Shown here piece after piece: positions 15,452 through 22,915 of a DNA stretch of 27,621 nt. The notes beneath the pieces were generated by a model. It worked only from the letters and a program-made list of their open reading frames with translations, had not been told where the DNA came from and made no database searches. Where the stretch lies: positions 1 through 27,621 of the forward strand of contig CADBQZ010000050.1 in the NCBI GenBank assembly GCA_902796865.1, in the 5' to 3' direction. Numbering within the stretch: position 1 is the first letter of the stretch; each line of letters opens with the position of its first letter. The position numbers and the translations under genes were made by a program. This stretch comes from an uncultured Ruminococcus sp. Its GTDB lineage: Bacteria; Bacillota; Clostridia; Oscillospirales; Ruminococcaceae.

Positions 15452-16762
15452 ATTAAGGACAATGCAAGATACAAAGCTGTAAAGCTTCTCGGAAAGACTT
15501 TTTCAAAAAATGGTTATTCAAATATACTTCTTGATAAAGCACTTGAAGAGACGGATATGGACGAAAGAGAAAAAGCGCTTTGTTCAGCACTTTACTATGG
15601 AGTCACAGAACGGCGCATCACTCTTGACTATATCATATCCTGCTACAGCAAAAGAGGCACAGACAAGATAAATCCGGAGGCTTTAAATATACTGAGGAGC
15701 GGTCTGTATCAGATATTGTTTATGGATTCTATCCCGGATAATGCGGCTGTGAACGAAAGTGTGAATACCGCAAAAAAAATGCACCTGGGGAAGCTTTCGG
15801 GCTTTATCAATGCGGTCTTAAGAAAATTTATCCGTAACGGAAAAGAGATAAAATATCCGAATAAGAATGAAGAAGAGATGCTTTCGGTAAAGTATTCTGT
15901 TCCGGCATGGTTAGTCCAAATGCTTCTTGAAGAATATGATGAAAAAAAGGCTTTATCTCTTATGGAAAGTTCGCTCGGCAAGCCGCCTGTAATGATACGC
16001 TTAAACAGTTTAAAGGGCAGCAATGAAGATGTATTGAAAGAACTTTCAGATATGGAGCTTGAAAAGACATTTCTTGACGGCTGTTTCATTGCAAAAAGCG
16101 GCGATGTCCGCAAAAGCAAAGGCTTTTCAAAGGGACTTTTCCATGTTCAGGATATATCATCGCAGCTTTGCTGTATGGCATTGGCTCCCAAAGAGGGCGA
16201 TACAGTACTTGATGTATGTGCTGCTCCCGGCGGAAAAACGTTCACTATGGCGGAGCTTTCAGGAGATAAGGCGGATATATACGCTTTTGATATACATGAG
16301 CATCGTGCAAGGCTTATAAGGCAAGGAGCTGAAAGGCTCGGTATACGCTCTGTCAGAGCGGAAGCAGGAGACGCATCTAAGCTTTCCGGCGATGTTCCTA
16401 TGGCAGACAAGATATTATGTGATGTACCATGCTCAGGACTTGGGGTCATAAGACGAAAGCCGGAGATAAAATATAAAGACCCGAAAGAGTTTGAAAGACT
16501 GCCTTCAGTACAGTATGAGATACTCAAGCGTTCGGCAGAGCATCTAAAGCCGGGCGGAGAGCTTGTCTATTCGACCTGTACTGTTTCAAAAAATGAAAAT
16601 GACATGGTGATAGATAAGTTCCTTGAAGAACACAGCGATTACGAGGGCGTACCGTTTTTAGAACATCTTGGTGAGCCGTTTGGCGGATACAAGGCGGTAT
16701 TGTTCCCGATGTATTTTAACAATGACGGATTCTTTATCTCAAAGATCAGAAGGAAGAAATAA
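15452..16762 (+). CDS. rsmB: 16S rRNA m5C967 methyltransferase RsmB, probable ATT start
   Basis: A 436-residue enzyme if translation begins at ATT 15452. It has a NusB-like RNA-binding domain (about 1-150) and a Rossmann methyltransferase domain with the SAM-binding CAAPGGKT (256-263), motif IV Cys in DVPCSG (Cys327) and the catalytic Cys in YSTCTVSKNE (Cys376). The first in-frame ATG (15557) would cut off 35 residues, including NARYKAVKLLGKTF and YSNILLDKAL, which are conserved in the first NusB helices. No ATG, GTG, TTG or CTG occurs in frame between the fmt stop and 15557. ATT 15452 has GGAG (15440-15443) 8 bases upstream. So an ATT start is the best reading; a sequencing error or an N-terminal loss are alternatives. 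Confidence 0.88.
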   Translation: MKDNARYKAVKLLGKTFSKNGYSNILLDKALEETDMDEREKALCSALYYGVTERRITLDYIISCYSKRGTDKINPEALNILRSGLYQILFMDSIPDNAAVNESVNTAKKMHLGKLSGFINAVLRKFIRNGKEIKYPNKNEEEMLSVKYSVPAWLVQMLLEEYDEKKALSLMESSLGKPPVMIRLNSLKGSNEDVLKELSDMELEKTFLDGCFIAKSGDVRKSKGFSKGLFHVQDISSQLCCMALAPKEGDTVLDVCAAPGGKTFTMAELSGDKADIYAFDIHEHRARLIRQGAERLGIRSVRAEAGDASKLSGDVPMADKILCDVPCSGLGVIRRKPEIKYKDPKEFERLPSVQYEILKRSAEHLKPGGELVYSTCTVSKNENDMVIDKFLEEHSDYEGVPFLEHLGEPFGGYKAVLFPMYFNNDGFFISKIRRKK

Positions 16763-16763
16763 A

Positions 16764-17834
16764 TTGACAGATAACGAAAGCAATAAAAAGAAAGATATAT
16801 TATCGCTCAGTCTTTCAGAGCTTGAAGAATATATACAAAAGCTAGGCGAGAAAAAATTCCGTGCAAAGCAGATATTCTGCTGGCTTCATCAGAAGCGAGC
16901 AGAGAGCTTTGAAAGTATGAGCGATCTTTCAAAGCCTTTGAGAGAAAGGCTTTCGGAGGAATGCTTTATAAATTATCCTGTTATCGAAAGAAAGCTTGCA
17001 TCAAAAAAAGACGGTACCTTAAAGTATCTTTACAGGCTGTATGACGGAAATTACGTTGAAACGGTCTTTATGGAATATAAGACAGGTATGAGCATCTGTC
17101 TTTCGACACAGGTCGGATGCAAAATGGGCTGCCGATTTTGTGCATCGGCAATAGCAGGGTATGTAAGGGATCTTTTGCCGTCGGAGATATTAGGGCAGAT
17201 ATACAAGACAGAAAAGGATACAGGGAAAAAGGTATCGAGCATAGTGCTTATGGGGATAGGCGAGCCGCTTGATAATTTCGATAATGTGATGCGGTTTTTG
17301 GAGCTTGTATCAGCTCCGGAAGGAACAGGACTAAGTCTTCGTCATGTAACGCTTTCGACCTGTGGGATAGTTCCGAGAATAAATGAGCTTGCTGAAAGGA
17401 AGCTTGGCATAACGCTTTCAATATCGCTCCATGCTCCCGACAACAAGTCGAGAAGTGAAATAATGCCTGTAAACAGGACATATAATATAAATGAGCTTAT
17501 AAGCGCTGCACGGAGATATTTTGAGATCACCGGAAGGCGTATAACATATGAATACGCTGTTATCGACGGCGTAAATTCCGATGATGCTTCTGCCGGAAAG
17601 CTTGCAGAGCTTATCGGAAAAAGCGGAAGTCATGTAAATCTCATACCGGTCAATTCGGTAAAGGAGAGAGAATATCGGTCGAGCCGAAGGTCGGCGGAGG
17701 AATTTGCAGCAAAGCTTGCAAAAAAAGGTATAAATGCCACAGTACGCAGAACGCTTGGCAGTGATATAGAGGCTGCCTGCGGACAGTTAAGGCGTGAGGC
17801 ATCAGAATGTATGAACGAGGTGAAAGATAATTGA
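16764..17834 (+). CDS. rlmN: 23S rRNA (A2503-C2) / tRNA (A37-C2) methyltransferase RlmN
   Basis: A 356-residue radical SAM enzyme that methylates C2 of adenine in 23S rRNA and in some tRNAs. The iron-sulfur cluster motif is CKMGCRFC (Cys119, Cys123, Cys126). The resolving cysteine is Cys339 in GSDIEAACGQLR, matching E. coli Cys355. GEPLDN and HVTLSTCGIVP are the usual family stretches. The start TTG 16764 lies two bases after the rsmB stop with AGGAAG 7 bases upstream. The open frame extends about 95 bases into rsmB, but that part is not like RlmN. It overlaps the next gene by 4 bases. Confidence 0.94.
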   Translation: MTDNESNKKKDILSLSLSELEEYIQKLGEKKFRAKQIFCWLHQKRAESFESMSDLSKPLRERLSEECFINYPVIERKLASKKDGTLKYLYRLYDGNYVETVFMEYKTGMSICLSTQVGCKMGCRFCASAIAGYVRDLLPSEILGQIYKTEKDTGKKVSSIVLMGIGEPLDNFDNVMRFLELVSAPEGTGLSLRHVTLSTCGIVPRINELAERKLGITLSISLHAPDNKSRSEIMPVNRTYNINELISAARRYFEITGRRITYEYAVIDGVNSDDASAGKLAELIGKSGSHVNLIPVNSVKEREYRSSRRSAEEFAAKLAKKGINATVRRTLGSDIEAACGQLRREASECMNEVKDN

Positions 17835-18556
17835 GGTTTGTAAGTGCCACAGACATAGGGCTTATGAGAGAAGAAAATCAGGATATGGTAAGGGTCGAGG
17901 ATTTTTACGGCAATGTTCTTGCATTGGTCTGCGACGGAATGGGCGGTGAGCGAGCCGGTCAGGAAGCGAGCCGGATAGCCGTAAGAGAGTTTTTTACCCG
18001 TTTTAAGGAAGGCTGTGCGCCTGATCTTGATACTATCGGGGTGCGGCATCTTATGACGGCATCTGTTTCGGCTGCCAATTCTGTTATCTATACCACCGGA
18101 AGAATGAATTACCGGAACTTCGGAATGGGGACCACCTGTGTTGCAGCTTATATAGATGACAAATATATTTATGTTGTAAATGTAGGCGACAGCAGAGCTT
18201 ACTATATGGATGATATGGGGCTTCATCTGATAACCACGGATCATACTTTTGTGAATATGCTTCTTTCTCAGGGAAAGATCGGACCTGAAGAGATACACAC
18301 TCATCCGAAAAGGAATATGCTTACAAAGGCTGTTGGAGTTGAAAAGATCATAAAGCCTGACTTTTTCAGACTGAACCGAAACGAGAATATGACGCTGCTT
18401 TTATGTTCGGACGGGCTTTCGGGCTACTGCTCTGACGAGGAGATATATCAAGTCATGAAGTCTGTGCCAATGGAGGAGCTTTCAAAGGCACTTATCGACC
18501 TTGCACTCAAAAAAGGCGGACGGGACAACATAACCGTTGCCGTAGTCAAGGACTGA
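17831..18556 (+). CDS. prpC: PP2C-type Ser/Thr protein phosphatase (PrpC/Stp)
   Basis: A 241-residue PPM phosphatase that reverses phosphorylation made by the kinase encoded next. The metal-binding motifs are ATDIGLMREENQD (Asp18), DGMGGE (Asp35), VNVGDSRAYY, LCSDGLSGY and GGRDNITVAVV. TTG 17831 overlaps the rlmN stop (TTGA) and has GAGGTG (17817-17822) 8 bases upstream. Manganese or magnesium is expected in the active site. Phosphatase followed by PASTA kinase is the standard Firmicutes pair, acting on wall synthesis, division and translation factors. Confidence 0.94.
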   Translation: MRFVSATDIGLMREENQDMVRVEDFYGNVLALVCDGMGGERAGQEASRIAVREFFTRFKEGCAPDLDTIGVRHLMTASVSAANSVIYTTGRMNYRNFGMGTTCVAAYIDDKYIYVVNVGDSRAYYMDDMGLHLITTDHTFVNMLLSQGKIGPEEIHTHPKRNMLTKAVGVEKIIKPDFFRLNRNENMTLLLCSDGLSGYCSDEEIYQVMKSVPMEELSKALIDLALKKGGRDNITVAVVKD

Positions 18557-18598
18557 AACTATTATTGAAATTTACTTAGACCGGAGCGTGTATAATAA

Positions 18599-20803
18599 AT
18601 GGATAAAAATATTGGAAAAAAACTTGACGGACGCTATGAGATAACCGAGCTTATCGGCGAAGGCGGAATGGCCGATGTATATAAGGGCGTAGATGTTGTT
18701 GATAACAAAACTATCGCAATAAAGATACTTAAAAAGGAATTTGCCGAGAGCGAGGAATTTTTAAGAAGATTCAGGAATGAATCCAAGGCGATAGCTGTTC
18801 TTTCACATCCGAATATCGTAAAGATATATGATGTCGGATTTTCGGATAAGATACAGTACATCGTAATGGAATATATCGACGGCATAACCCTTAAAGAATA
18901 TATAGAAAACGAGAGGGTATTGAGCTGGAAAGACGCAGTACATTTTGTAACACAGATATTAAGAGCGCTCCAGCACGCACATGAAAGAGGTATAGTACAC
19001 CGTGACATAAAGCCGCAGAATATAATGGTATTTACAGACGGAACGATAAAGGTCATGGATTTCGGTATCGCTAAATTCGCTCGTGAAGAGGGCAAGACGG
19101 CGACAGATCAGGCTATCGGAACGGTACACTATATAAGTCCGGAGCAGGCAAGAGGCGATGTCACCGATGCAAAGAGCGATCTTTATTCTGTAGGTGTAAT
19201 GCTCTATGAGATGCTCACCGGTCAGAAGCCTTTTGATACAGACAATCCTGTATCTATAGCCGTTATGCATATGCACAACATAGCGGAGCTTCCGAGAAGG
19301 ATAAATCCGGATATACCGATACCGCTTGAAGAGATAATAGTTCATGCAATGGAGAAAAATCCGGAGGACAGATACCATACGGCTATCGAGATGATAAAGG
19401 ATATAGACAGGTTCAAGGCTGATCCTGATGTGCATTTTGGATATATCACAGGCAGACCGCCGGAGCAGGATAACAAACCGGGCTTCTTTGCAGGTGCAAA
19501 TGATATCCCGAAGGAACAGCCGGTACCTGAAAGACCTCAGCGTGATCCATATCAGAATACCGGATACACTGATAGACGGCGTGATGATATGCAGGATATG
19601 AACGCTCGTCCTGTAAATGCTTACGAAGAGACCTATGACGAGGATTATACCGATTTTGATGAAGAACCGGAACCCAGAAAAAAATCCCTTTTTGTTCCGG
19701 TGCTTTCGGCGGTCACGGTAGTCGTTATAATGGTCGCAGTATTCTTTATCGCAACACTCGTAAAGGGCGTATTTTCAGGAGAAAAGCAGAAAAATACTTC
19801 GGAATTCGCTATGCCGAATCTGGTAGGAATGGATTACAATCAGGCTCATGCGGCATATCCTAAGCTTGATATACAGGTAGAATCGACGGAATATTCCGAT
19901 CTTGAAAAGGATAAGATATTTGAACAGAGCATACCTGAGGGAGACGGCGTCAAGAAAGGCGAGGTCGTAAAGGTAAAAGTAAGCTTAGGCGCTAAGACAG
20001 TAAAAGTTCCGAACGTTATAAATTATCACTACATCACAGCCGGAGAAGCTCTCAGAGCACAGGGACTTGAAGTAGAATACCAGTATCAGACGAACGATGA
20101 ATTCAAAGAGGAGATAGTGTTCGATACAGAGCCGACAGCGCTTGAAGAGGTCACTCCCGGATCGACAGTTTTAGTATATGTAAGCAAAGGCTCCGAAATA
20201 GCAGAAATAAAAATGCAGGATTTCGTTGGTCAGAATATCACAGATGCAAAGGTACAGTGCGGTATATGGGGAATAACCGTCAGAGTCGAAAAGAAGGATT
20301 CCGATAAAGAAGAAGGAACTATCTTAAAGCAGAGCATCGAAGAAGGCAAGAAAGTCCCGGCGGATTCTACAATAACCTTTACGGTAAGTACCGGTGAAGC
20401 ACCTGAGGGTGATGTAAAGATGGAATTCCACTTCCCATCAAATTCGATAGGAAGGTTTACTATATCGGCATATCAGAACGGAGTATCTATATTTGAAAGC
20501 TTTACCCTTTCTGCCGATTATTCAAAGGATAATGTGGTCACTGTAAGAGGAAAGGGAGCCAATAAGGAAATAAAGATGGTGCTTACGAATCTAAGCAATA
20601 ATCTTACCTGTGAGATAGGCACATACAATATGAACTTTGAAGAAGGCACGTTTACGACAGTGAGTGAAGATATCGACAAGGCATTTGATGTGGTGGACGG
20701 ACTTAAAAAATCAGATGAACCGAAACAGGAACAGCAGCCGGAGCAGCCCGAACCGGAGCAGCCTGCTGAAGAACCGGCTCAGCCGGAGGAAGACGTAGAA
20801 TAA
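18599..20803 (+). CDS. prkC: PASTA-domain Ser/Thr kinase (PrkC/StkP-like) with extra C-terminal domain
   Basis: A 734-residue membrane kinase that senses peptidoglycan fragments. The cytoplasmic kinase domain (about 12-272) has a Gly-rich loop GEGGMADVYKG, catalytic Lys42, HRDIKPQN (Asp136) and DFG (Asp154). A charged juxtamembrane region follows, then a membrane helix (about 363-390) and three outside PASTA repeats (about 402-464, 465-532, 533-599). A further beta-rich domain (about 605-695) that I do not recognise and a Pro/Glu/Gln tail (706-734) end the protein. Kinases of this family usually stop after the PASTA repeats. ATG 18599 has CCGGAG about 12 bases upstream, a rather long gap. Confidence 0.93.
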   Translation: MDKNIGKKLDGRYEITELIGEGGMADVYKGVDVVDNKTIAIKILKKEFAESEEFLRRFRNESKAIAVLSHPNIVKIYDVGFSDKIQYIVMEYIDGITLKEYIENERVLSWKDAVHFVTQILRALQHAHERGIVHRDIKPQNIMVFTDGTIKVMDFGIAKFAREEGKTATDQAIGTVHYISPEQARGDVTDAKSDLYSVGVMLYEMLTGQKPFDTDNPVSIAVMHMHNIAELPRRINPDIPIPLEEIIVHAMEKNPEDRYHTAIEMIKDIDRFKADPDVHFGYITGRPPEQDNKPGFFAGANDIPKEQPVPERPQRDPYQNTGYTDRRRDDMQDMNARPVNAYEETYDEDYTDFDEEPEPRKKSLFVPVLSAVTVVVIMVAVFFIATLVKGVFSGEKQKNTSEFAMPNLVGMDYNQAHAAYPKLDIQVESTEYSDLEKDKIFEQSIPEGDGVKKGEVVKVKVSLGAKTVKVPNVINYHYITAGEALRAQGLEVEYQYQTNDEFKEEIVFDTEPTALEEVTPGSTVLVYVSKGSEIAEIKMQDFVGQNITDAKVQCGIWGITVRVEKKDSDKEEGTILKQSIEEGKKVPADSTITFTVSTGEAPEGDVKMEFHFPSNSIGRFTISAYQNGVSIFESFTLSADYSKDNVVTVRGKGANKEIKMVLTNLSNNLTCEIGTYNMNFEEGTFTTVSEDIDKAFDVVDGLKKSDEPKQEQQPEQPEPEQPAEEPAQPEEDVE

Positions 20804-21670
20804 ATGATACAGACAGGGATCATCGTAAAGCTTATCGGAGGACTCTATTTCGTAGAGTCCTCCGACAGCATATTTGAATGTAAAGCAAGAGGAGTATTCA
20901 GAAAAGAGGGTATTTCTCCATGCGTTGGAGATAACGTGGAATTTAAAGACGGCGTTATCGAAAAGATACTTCCGAGAAAAAATCACATAATAAGACCGCC
21001 TCTTGCAAATCTTGACAGACTTATATTTGTGGTTTCGGTAACAGAGCCGGCGCCGAACCTTTTGCTTCTTGATAAATTCATTGCGGTCGCAGAATATCAG
21101 AATATCGAGCCTGTTATAGCGCTCACCAAGACAGACCTCGAAAACTGCGAGGAGCTACGTGATGTATATAAAAAGGCAGGCATAGATGTTTATGTTATAG
21201 ACTATCGTGAAAAAGATCCGTCTGCCGGCATAAGGGAGCTTTTAAAAGACAGGATAAGCGCTTTTACAGGCAACAGCGGAGCCGGAAAATCGACGCTTTT
21301 AAATGAAGTCTGCGGAGATTTCAATATACTTACAGGGGAGATAAGCAAAAAACTCGGGCGGGGAAAGCATACAACACGTCACAGTGAGCTTTATAAGCTT
21401 CCGTGGGGAGGATATATCGCAGATACGCCCGGATTTTCCACATTTGAAACAAACAAGTACAGCGTCATAAGAAAAGAAGAGCTTGCGGATTGTTTCAGAG
21501 AGTTTGAAAGATTTTCAGACGGCTGTAAATTTCGTGACTGTTCTCACACAAAGGAAAAAGGATGCCGGGTGATACAGGCGGTCTCTGAAGGAGATATACC
21601 TGTTTCTAGACATGAGAGCTATTGTCAGATGTATGAAGAAGCTAAAGCACTGAAAGAATGGGAGCTTTGA
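20804..21670 (+). CDS. rsgA: Ribosome small subunit biogenesis GTPase RsgA
   Basis: A 288-residue circularly permuted GTPase that checks late 30S assembly. An OB-fold comes first (about 1-65). The GTPase motifs follow in permuted order: G4 TKTD (108-111), G1 GNSGAGKS (156-163), then G3 DTPG (207-210). A zinc-binding end holds Cys241, Cys246, His248 and Cys254. It starts directly after the kinase stop (TAAATG) with GGAGGA 13 bases upstream, so coupling to the kinase gene is probable. In B. subtilis rpe lies between rsgA and thiN; here it is absent. Confidence 0.95.
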   Translation: MIQTGIIVKLIGGLYFVESSDSIFECKARGVFRKEGISPCVGDNVEFKDGVIEKILPRKNHIIRPPLANLDRLIFVVSVTEPAPNLLLLDKFIAVAEYQNIEPVIALTKTDLENCEELRDVYKKAGIDVYVIDYREKDPSAGIRELLKDRISAFTGNSGAGKSTLLNEVCGDFNILTGEISKKLGRGKHTTRHSELYKLPWGGYIADTPGFSTFETNKYSVIRKEELADCFREFERFSDGCKFRDCSHTKEKGCRVIQAVSEGDIPVSRHESYCQMYEEAKALKEWEL

Positions 21671-21674
21671 TAAA

Positions 21675-22316
21675 ATGGGAAAAGTTAAAAAATGCTATAT
21701 ATTTGCAGGTTCGCCCGATGCCCGTCTTTCAAGCATCACACCTGAAGACGGAAGCTATATAATATGTGCCGACGGCGGATACACTGCGGCAAAAAAGCTC
21801 GGAATAATGCCGGATGTGATAATAGGCGACTTTGATACATACAGAGGCGGATTTCCTGAAGGGTGCGAGGTCATAAAATATCCTGCCGAAAAGGACGATA
21901 CCGATACGATGCTTGCAGTAAAGCTGGCACTTGAAAGAGGAAATACGCATATAGTTATATGCGGCGGAGTCGGCGGAAGGCTCGACCATACCTATGCAAA
22001 TATACAGGCGCTCAGATATATATCAAAGCATGAGGCGTTCGGAGAGCTTTTAGATGACAGCGGTATCATTACGATGCAGGGACCCGGAGTAAGAGTATAC
22101 AGCAAGATGGAAGGGTATTATTTTTCTGTATTTTCTTATTCAGAGGAATGCAGGGGGGTTACGCTCACAGGCTTTAAGTATCCTTTGAAAAATGGAGTTA
22201 TAAAAAACAGCTTTCCTGTCGGCATAAGCAACAGGGTGACAGGCCGTTCGGGAGTTGTATCCTTAGAGAGCGGAACGCTTCTTATCATGATCTCAAAGGA
22301 AGAGAACCTTTTTTGA
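21675..22316 (+). CDS. thiN: Thiamine pyrophosphokinase
   Basis: A 213-residue enzyme that makes thiamine diphosphate from thiamine and ATP. Family motifs are ADGGYTAA (32-39), IGDFDT (50-55), KDDTDTM (73-79) with the metal-binding Asp residues, and GGVGGRLDHTYAN. The C-terminal half is the usual beta-rich thiamine-binding domain, with SNRVTG near its end. It starts 4 bases after the rsgA stop. GGGAG lies 10 bases before ATG 21675. Position between rsgA and spoVM matches the Bacillus order. Confidence 0.93.
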   Translation: MGKVKKCYIFAGSPDARLSSITPEDGSYIICADGGYTAAKKLGIMPDVIIGDFDTYRGGFPEGCEVIKYPAEKDDTDTMLAVKLALERGNTHIVICGGVGGRLDHTYANIQALRYISKHEAFGELLDDSGIITMQGPGVRVYSKMEGYYFSVFSYSEECRGVTLTGFKYPLKNGVIKNSFPVGISNRVTGRSGVVSLESGTLLIMISKEENLF

Positions 22317-22332
22317 AAAACACGAATATAAT

Positions 22333-22393
22333 ATGATATAGGCGATCTAAAGCTGCCGGGTCGTCTGCTGCACTGCCTTATATCATGGCAGTG
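22333..22393 (+). promoter_or_regulatory. Alternative hairpins before spoVM
   Basis: Two stems compete. Stem 1 pairs 22333-22343 (ATGATATAGGC) with 22375-22386 (GCCTTATATCAT, one bulged T). Stem 2 pairs CACTGCC (22371-22377) with GGCAGTG (22387-22393). They share bases 22375-22386, so only one can form at a time. The spoVM ribosome site starts 16 bases after stem 2. No T-run follows, so this is not a simple terminator. Confidence 0.45.
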
Positions 22394-22421
22394 ATGATCA
22401 ATTATTTCGGAGGTGACAGCG

Positions 22422-22511
22422 TTGAAGATCGTTGTTATAAAAAGTCCCAGGATACTTTCGGGTATTCTAAGAATGGTATTTCACATAAAAAAAGAAGGAA
22501 CTTCTGAATAA
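22422..22511 (+). CDS. spoVM: Stage V sporulation protein SpoVM
   Basis: A 29-codon gene starting with TTG 22422, with GGAGGTG (22409-22415) 6 bases upstream. The product begins MKIVVIKSPRILSGILR. Aligned without gaps to the 26-residue B. subtilis SpoVM it keeps Met1, Lys2, Ile6, Lys7, Pro9, Leu12, Gly14, Ile15 and Arg17. Pro9 is the residue that kinks the amphipathic helix. In Bacillus SpoVM binds the convex forespore membrane and anchors the SpoIVA coat basement layer. The location after thiN is also as in Bacillus. The C-terminus (HIKKEGTSE) is more charged than in Bacillus. Whether this organism makes spores is not known from the window. Confidence 0.88.
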   Translation: MKIVVIKSPRILSGILRMVFHIKKEGTSE

Positions 22512-22526
22512 AGATACATCATAAAA

Positions 22527-22565
22527 AGGCTTAAGGCAATACTGCACTAAGATCGCCTTAAGCCT
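22527..22565. terminator. Hairpin terminator after spoVM
   Basis: A perfect 11-bp stem (AGGCTTAAGGC 22527-22537, GCCTTAAGCCT 22555-22565) has a 17-base loop. On the plus strand the T-run comes only after ATTGTACA, so termination there may be partial. On the minus strand it runs straight into TTTTT. Confidence 0.6.
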
Positions 22566-22572
22566 ATTGTAC

Positions 22573-22600
22573 ATATTTTTGCAGGCTTATCCCATATAAT
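22573..22600 (+). promoter_or_regulatory. Possible sigma-E-type promoter of the spoIVFAB-like genes
   Basis: ATATT at 22573-22577 (preceded by AC) and CATATAAT at 22593-22600 are 15 bases apart. The Bacillus sigma-E consensus is about kmATATT, 14-15 bases, CATACAAT; the -10 differs at one base. No good sigma-70 -35 sits 17 bases before the TATAAT. In Bacillus the spoIVF operon is driven by sigma-E. Confidence 0.5.
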
Positions 22601-22633
22601 ATAAGGATAATATCCTTTGGGAGAGTGAGCAAA

Positions 22634-22915
22634 ATGGAAGAAAATGTACTTTCAATAAAAAATGAAGAAGCTTTATCTGATGAAAAGCACGAAAACTTTT
22701 TTGAGCAGAAGACCAAAAGACAGCGTGCGGCGGATATATTTATAGCACAGCTTATGATACTTACGGCGATACTTTTAATATTTTTTATTATAAATATTTT
22801 TCGTAAGGATAGTGCGGACTATCTTTTTGAATGTTTCAGATATTATTCAGAGAAAGCACCGGAGGAAATAATAGAAAAGGCTGTGAAAGCCGTGCTCAGG
22901 GTATTAAAAAGATGA
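22634..22915 (+). CDS. Short single-pass membrane protein, SpoIVFA-like stub
   Basis: A 93-residue protein with a charged cytoplasmic start, a basic patch (KTKRQR near 30), one membrane helix (about 36-58) and an amphipathic helix after it (EKAPEEIIEKAVKAVLRVLKR). The ATGA overlap with the SpoIVFB-like protease, and the following radical SAM and DUF2344 genes, match the place of spoIVFA in many Clostridia. SpoIVFA normally carries a LytM/M23 domain after the helix (264 residues in B. subtilis); it is missing here, and no frameshifted remnant is visible because the next gene starts at once. ATG 22634 was preferred to GTG 22625 since GGAGAG is 8 bases upstream of the ATG. Homology is inferred from position and layout, not from motifs. 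Confidence 0.7.
   Translation: MEENVLSIKNEEALSDEKHENFFEQKTKRQRAADIFIAQLMILTAILLIFFIINIFRKDSADYLFECFRYYSEKAPEEIIEKAVKAVLRVLKR

Noticed and set aside
15557..15559. ATG 15557 as the rsmB start
   Set aside because: It would remove conserved NusB-domain helices and has no clear ribosome site.
18565..18596. TTGAAA and TATAAT before the PASTA kinase
   Set aside because: The spacing is 20 bases and the -10 ends 2 bases before the start codon, so the ribosome site would be lost from the transcript.
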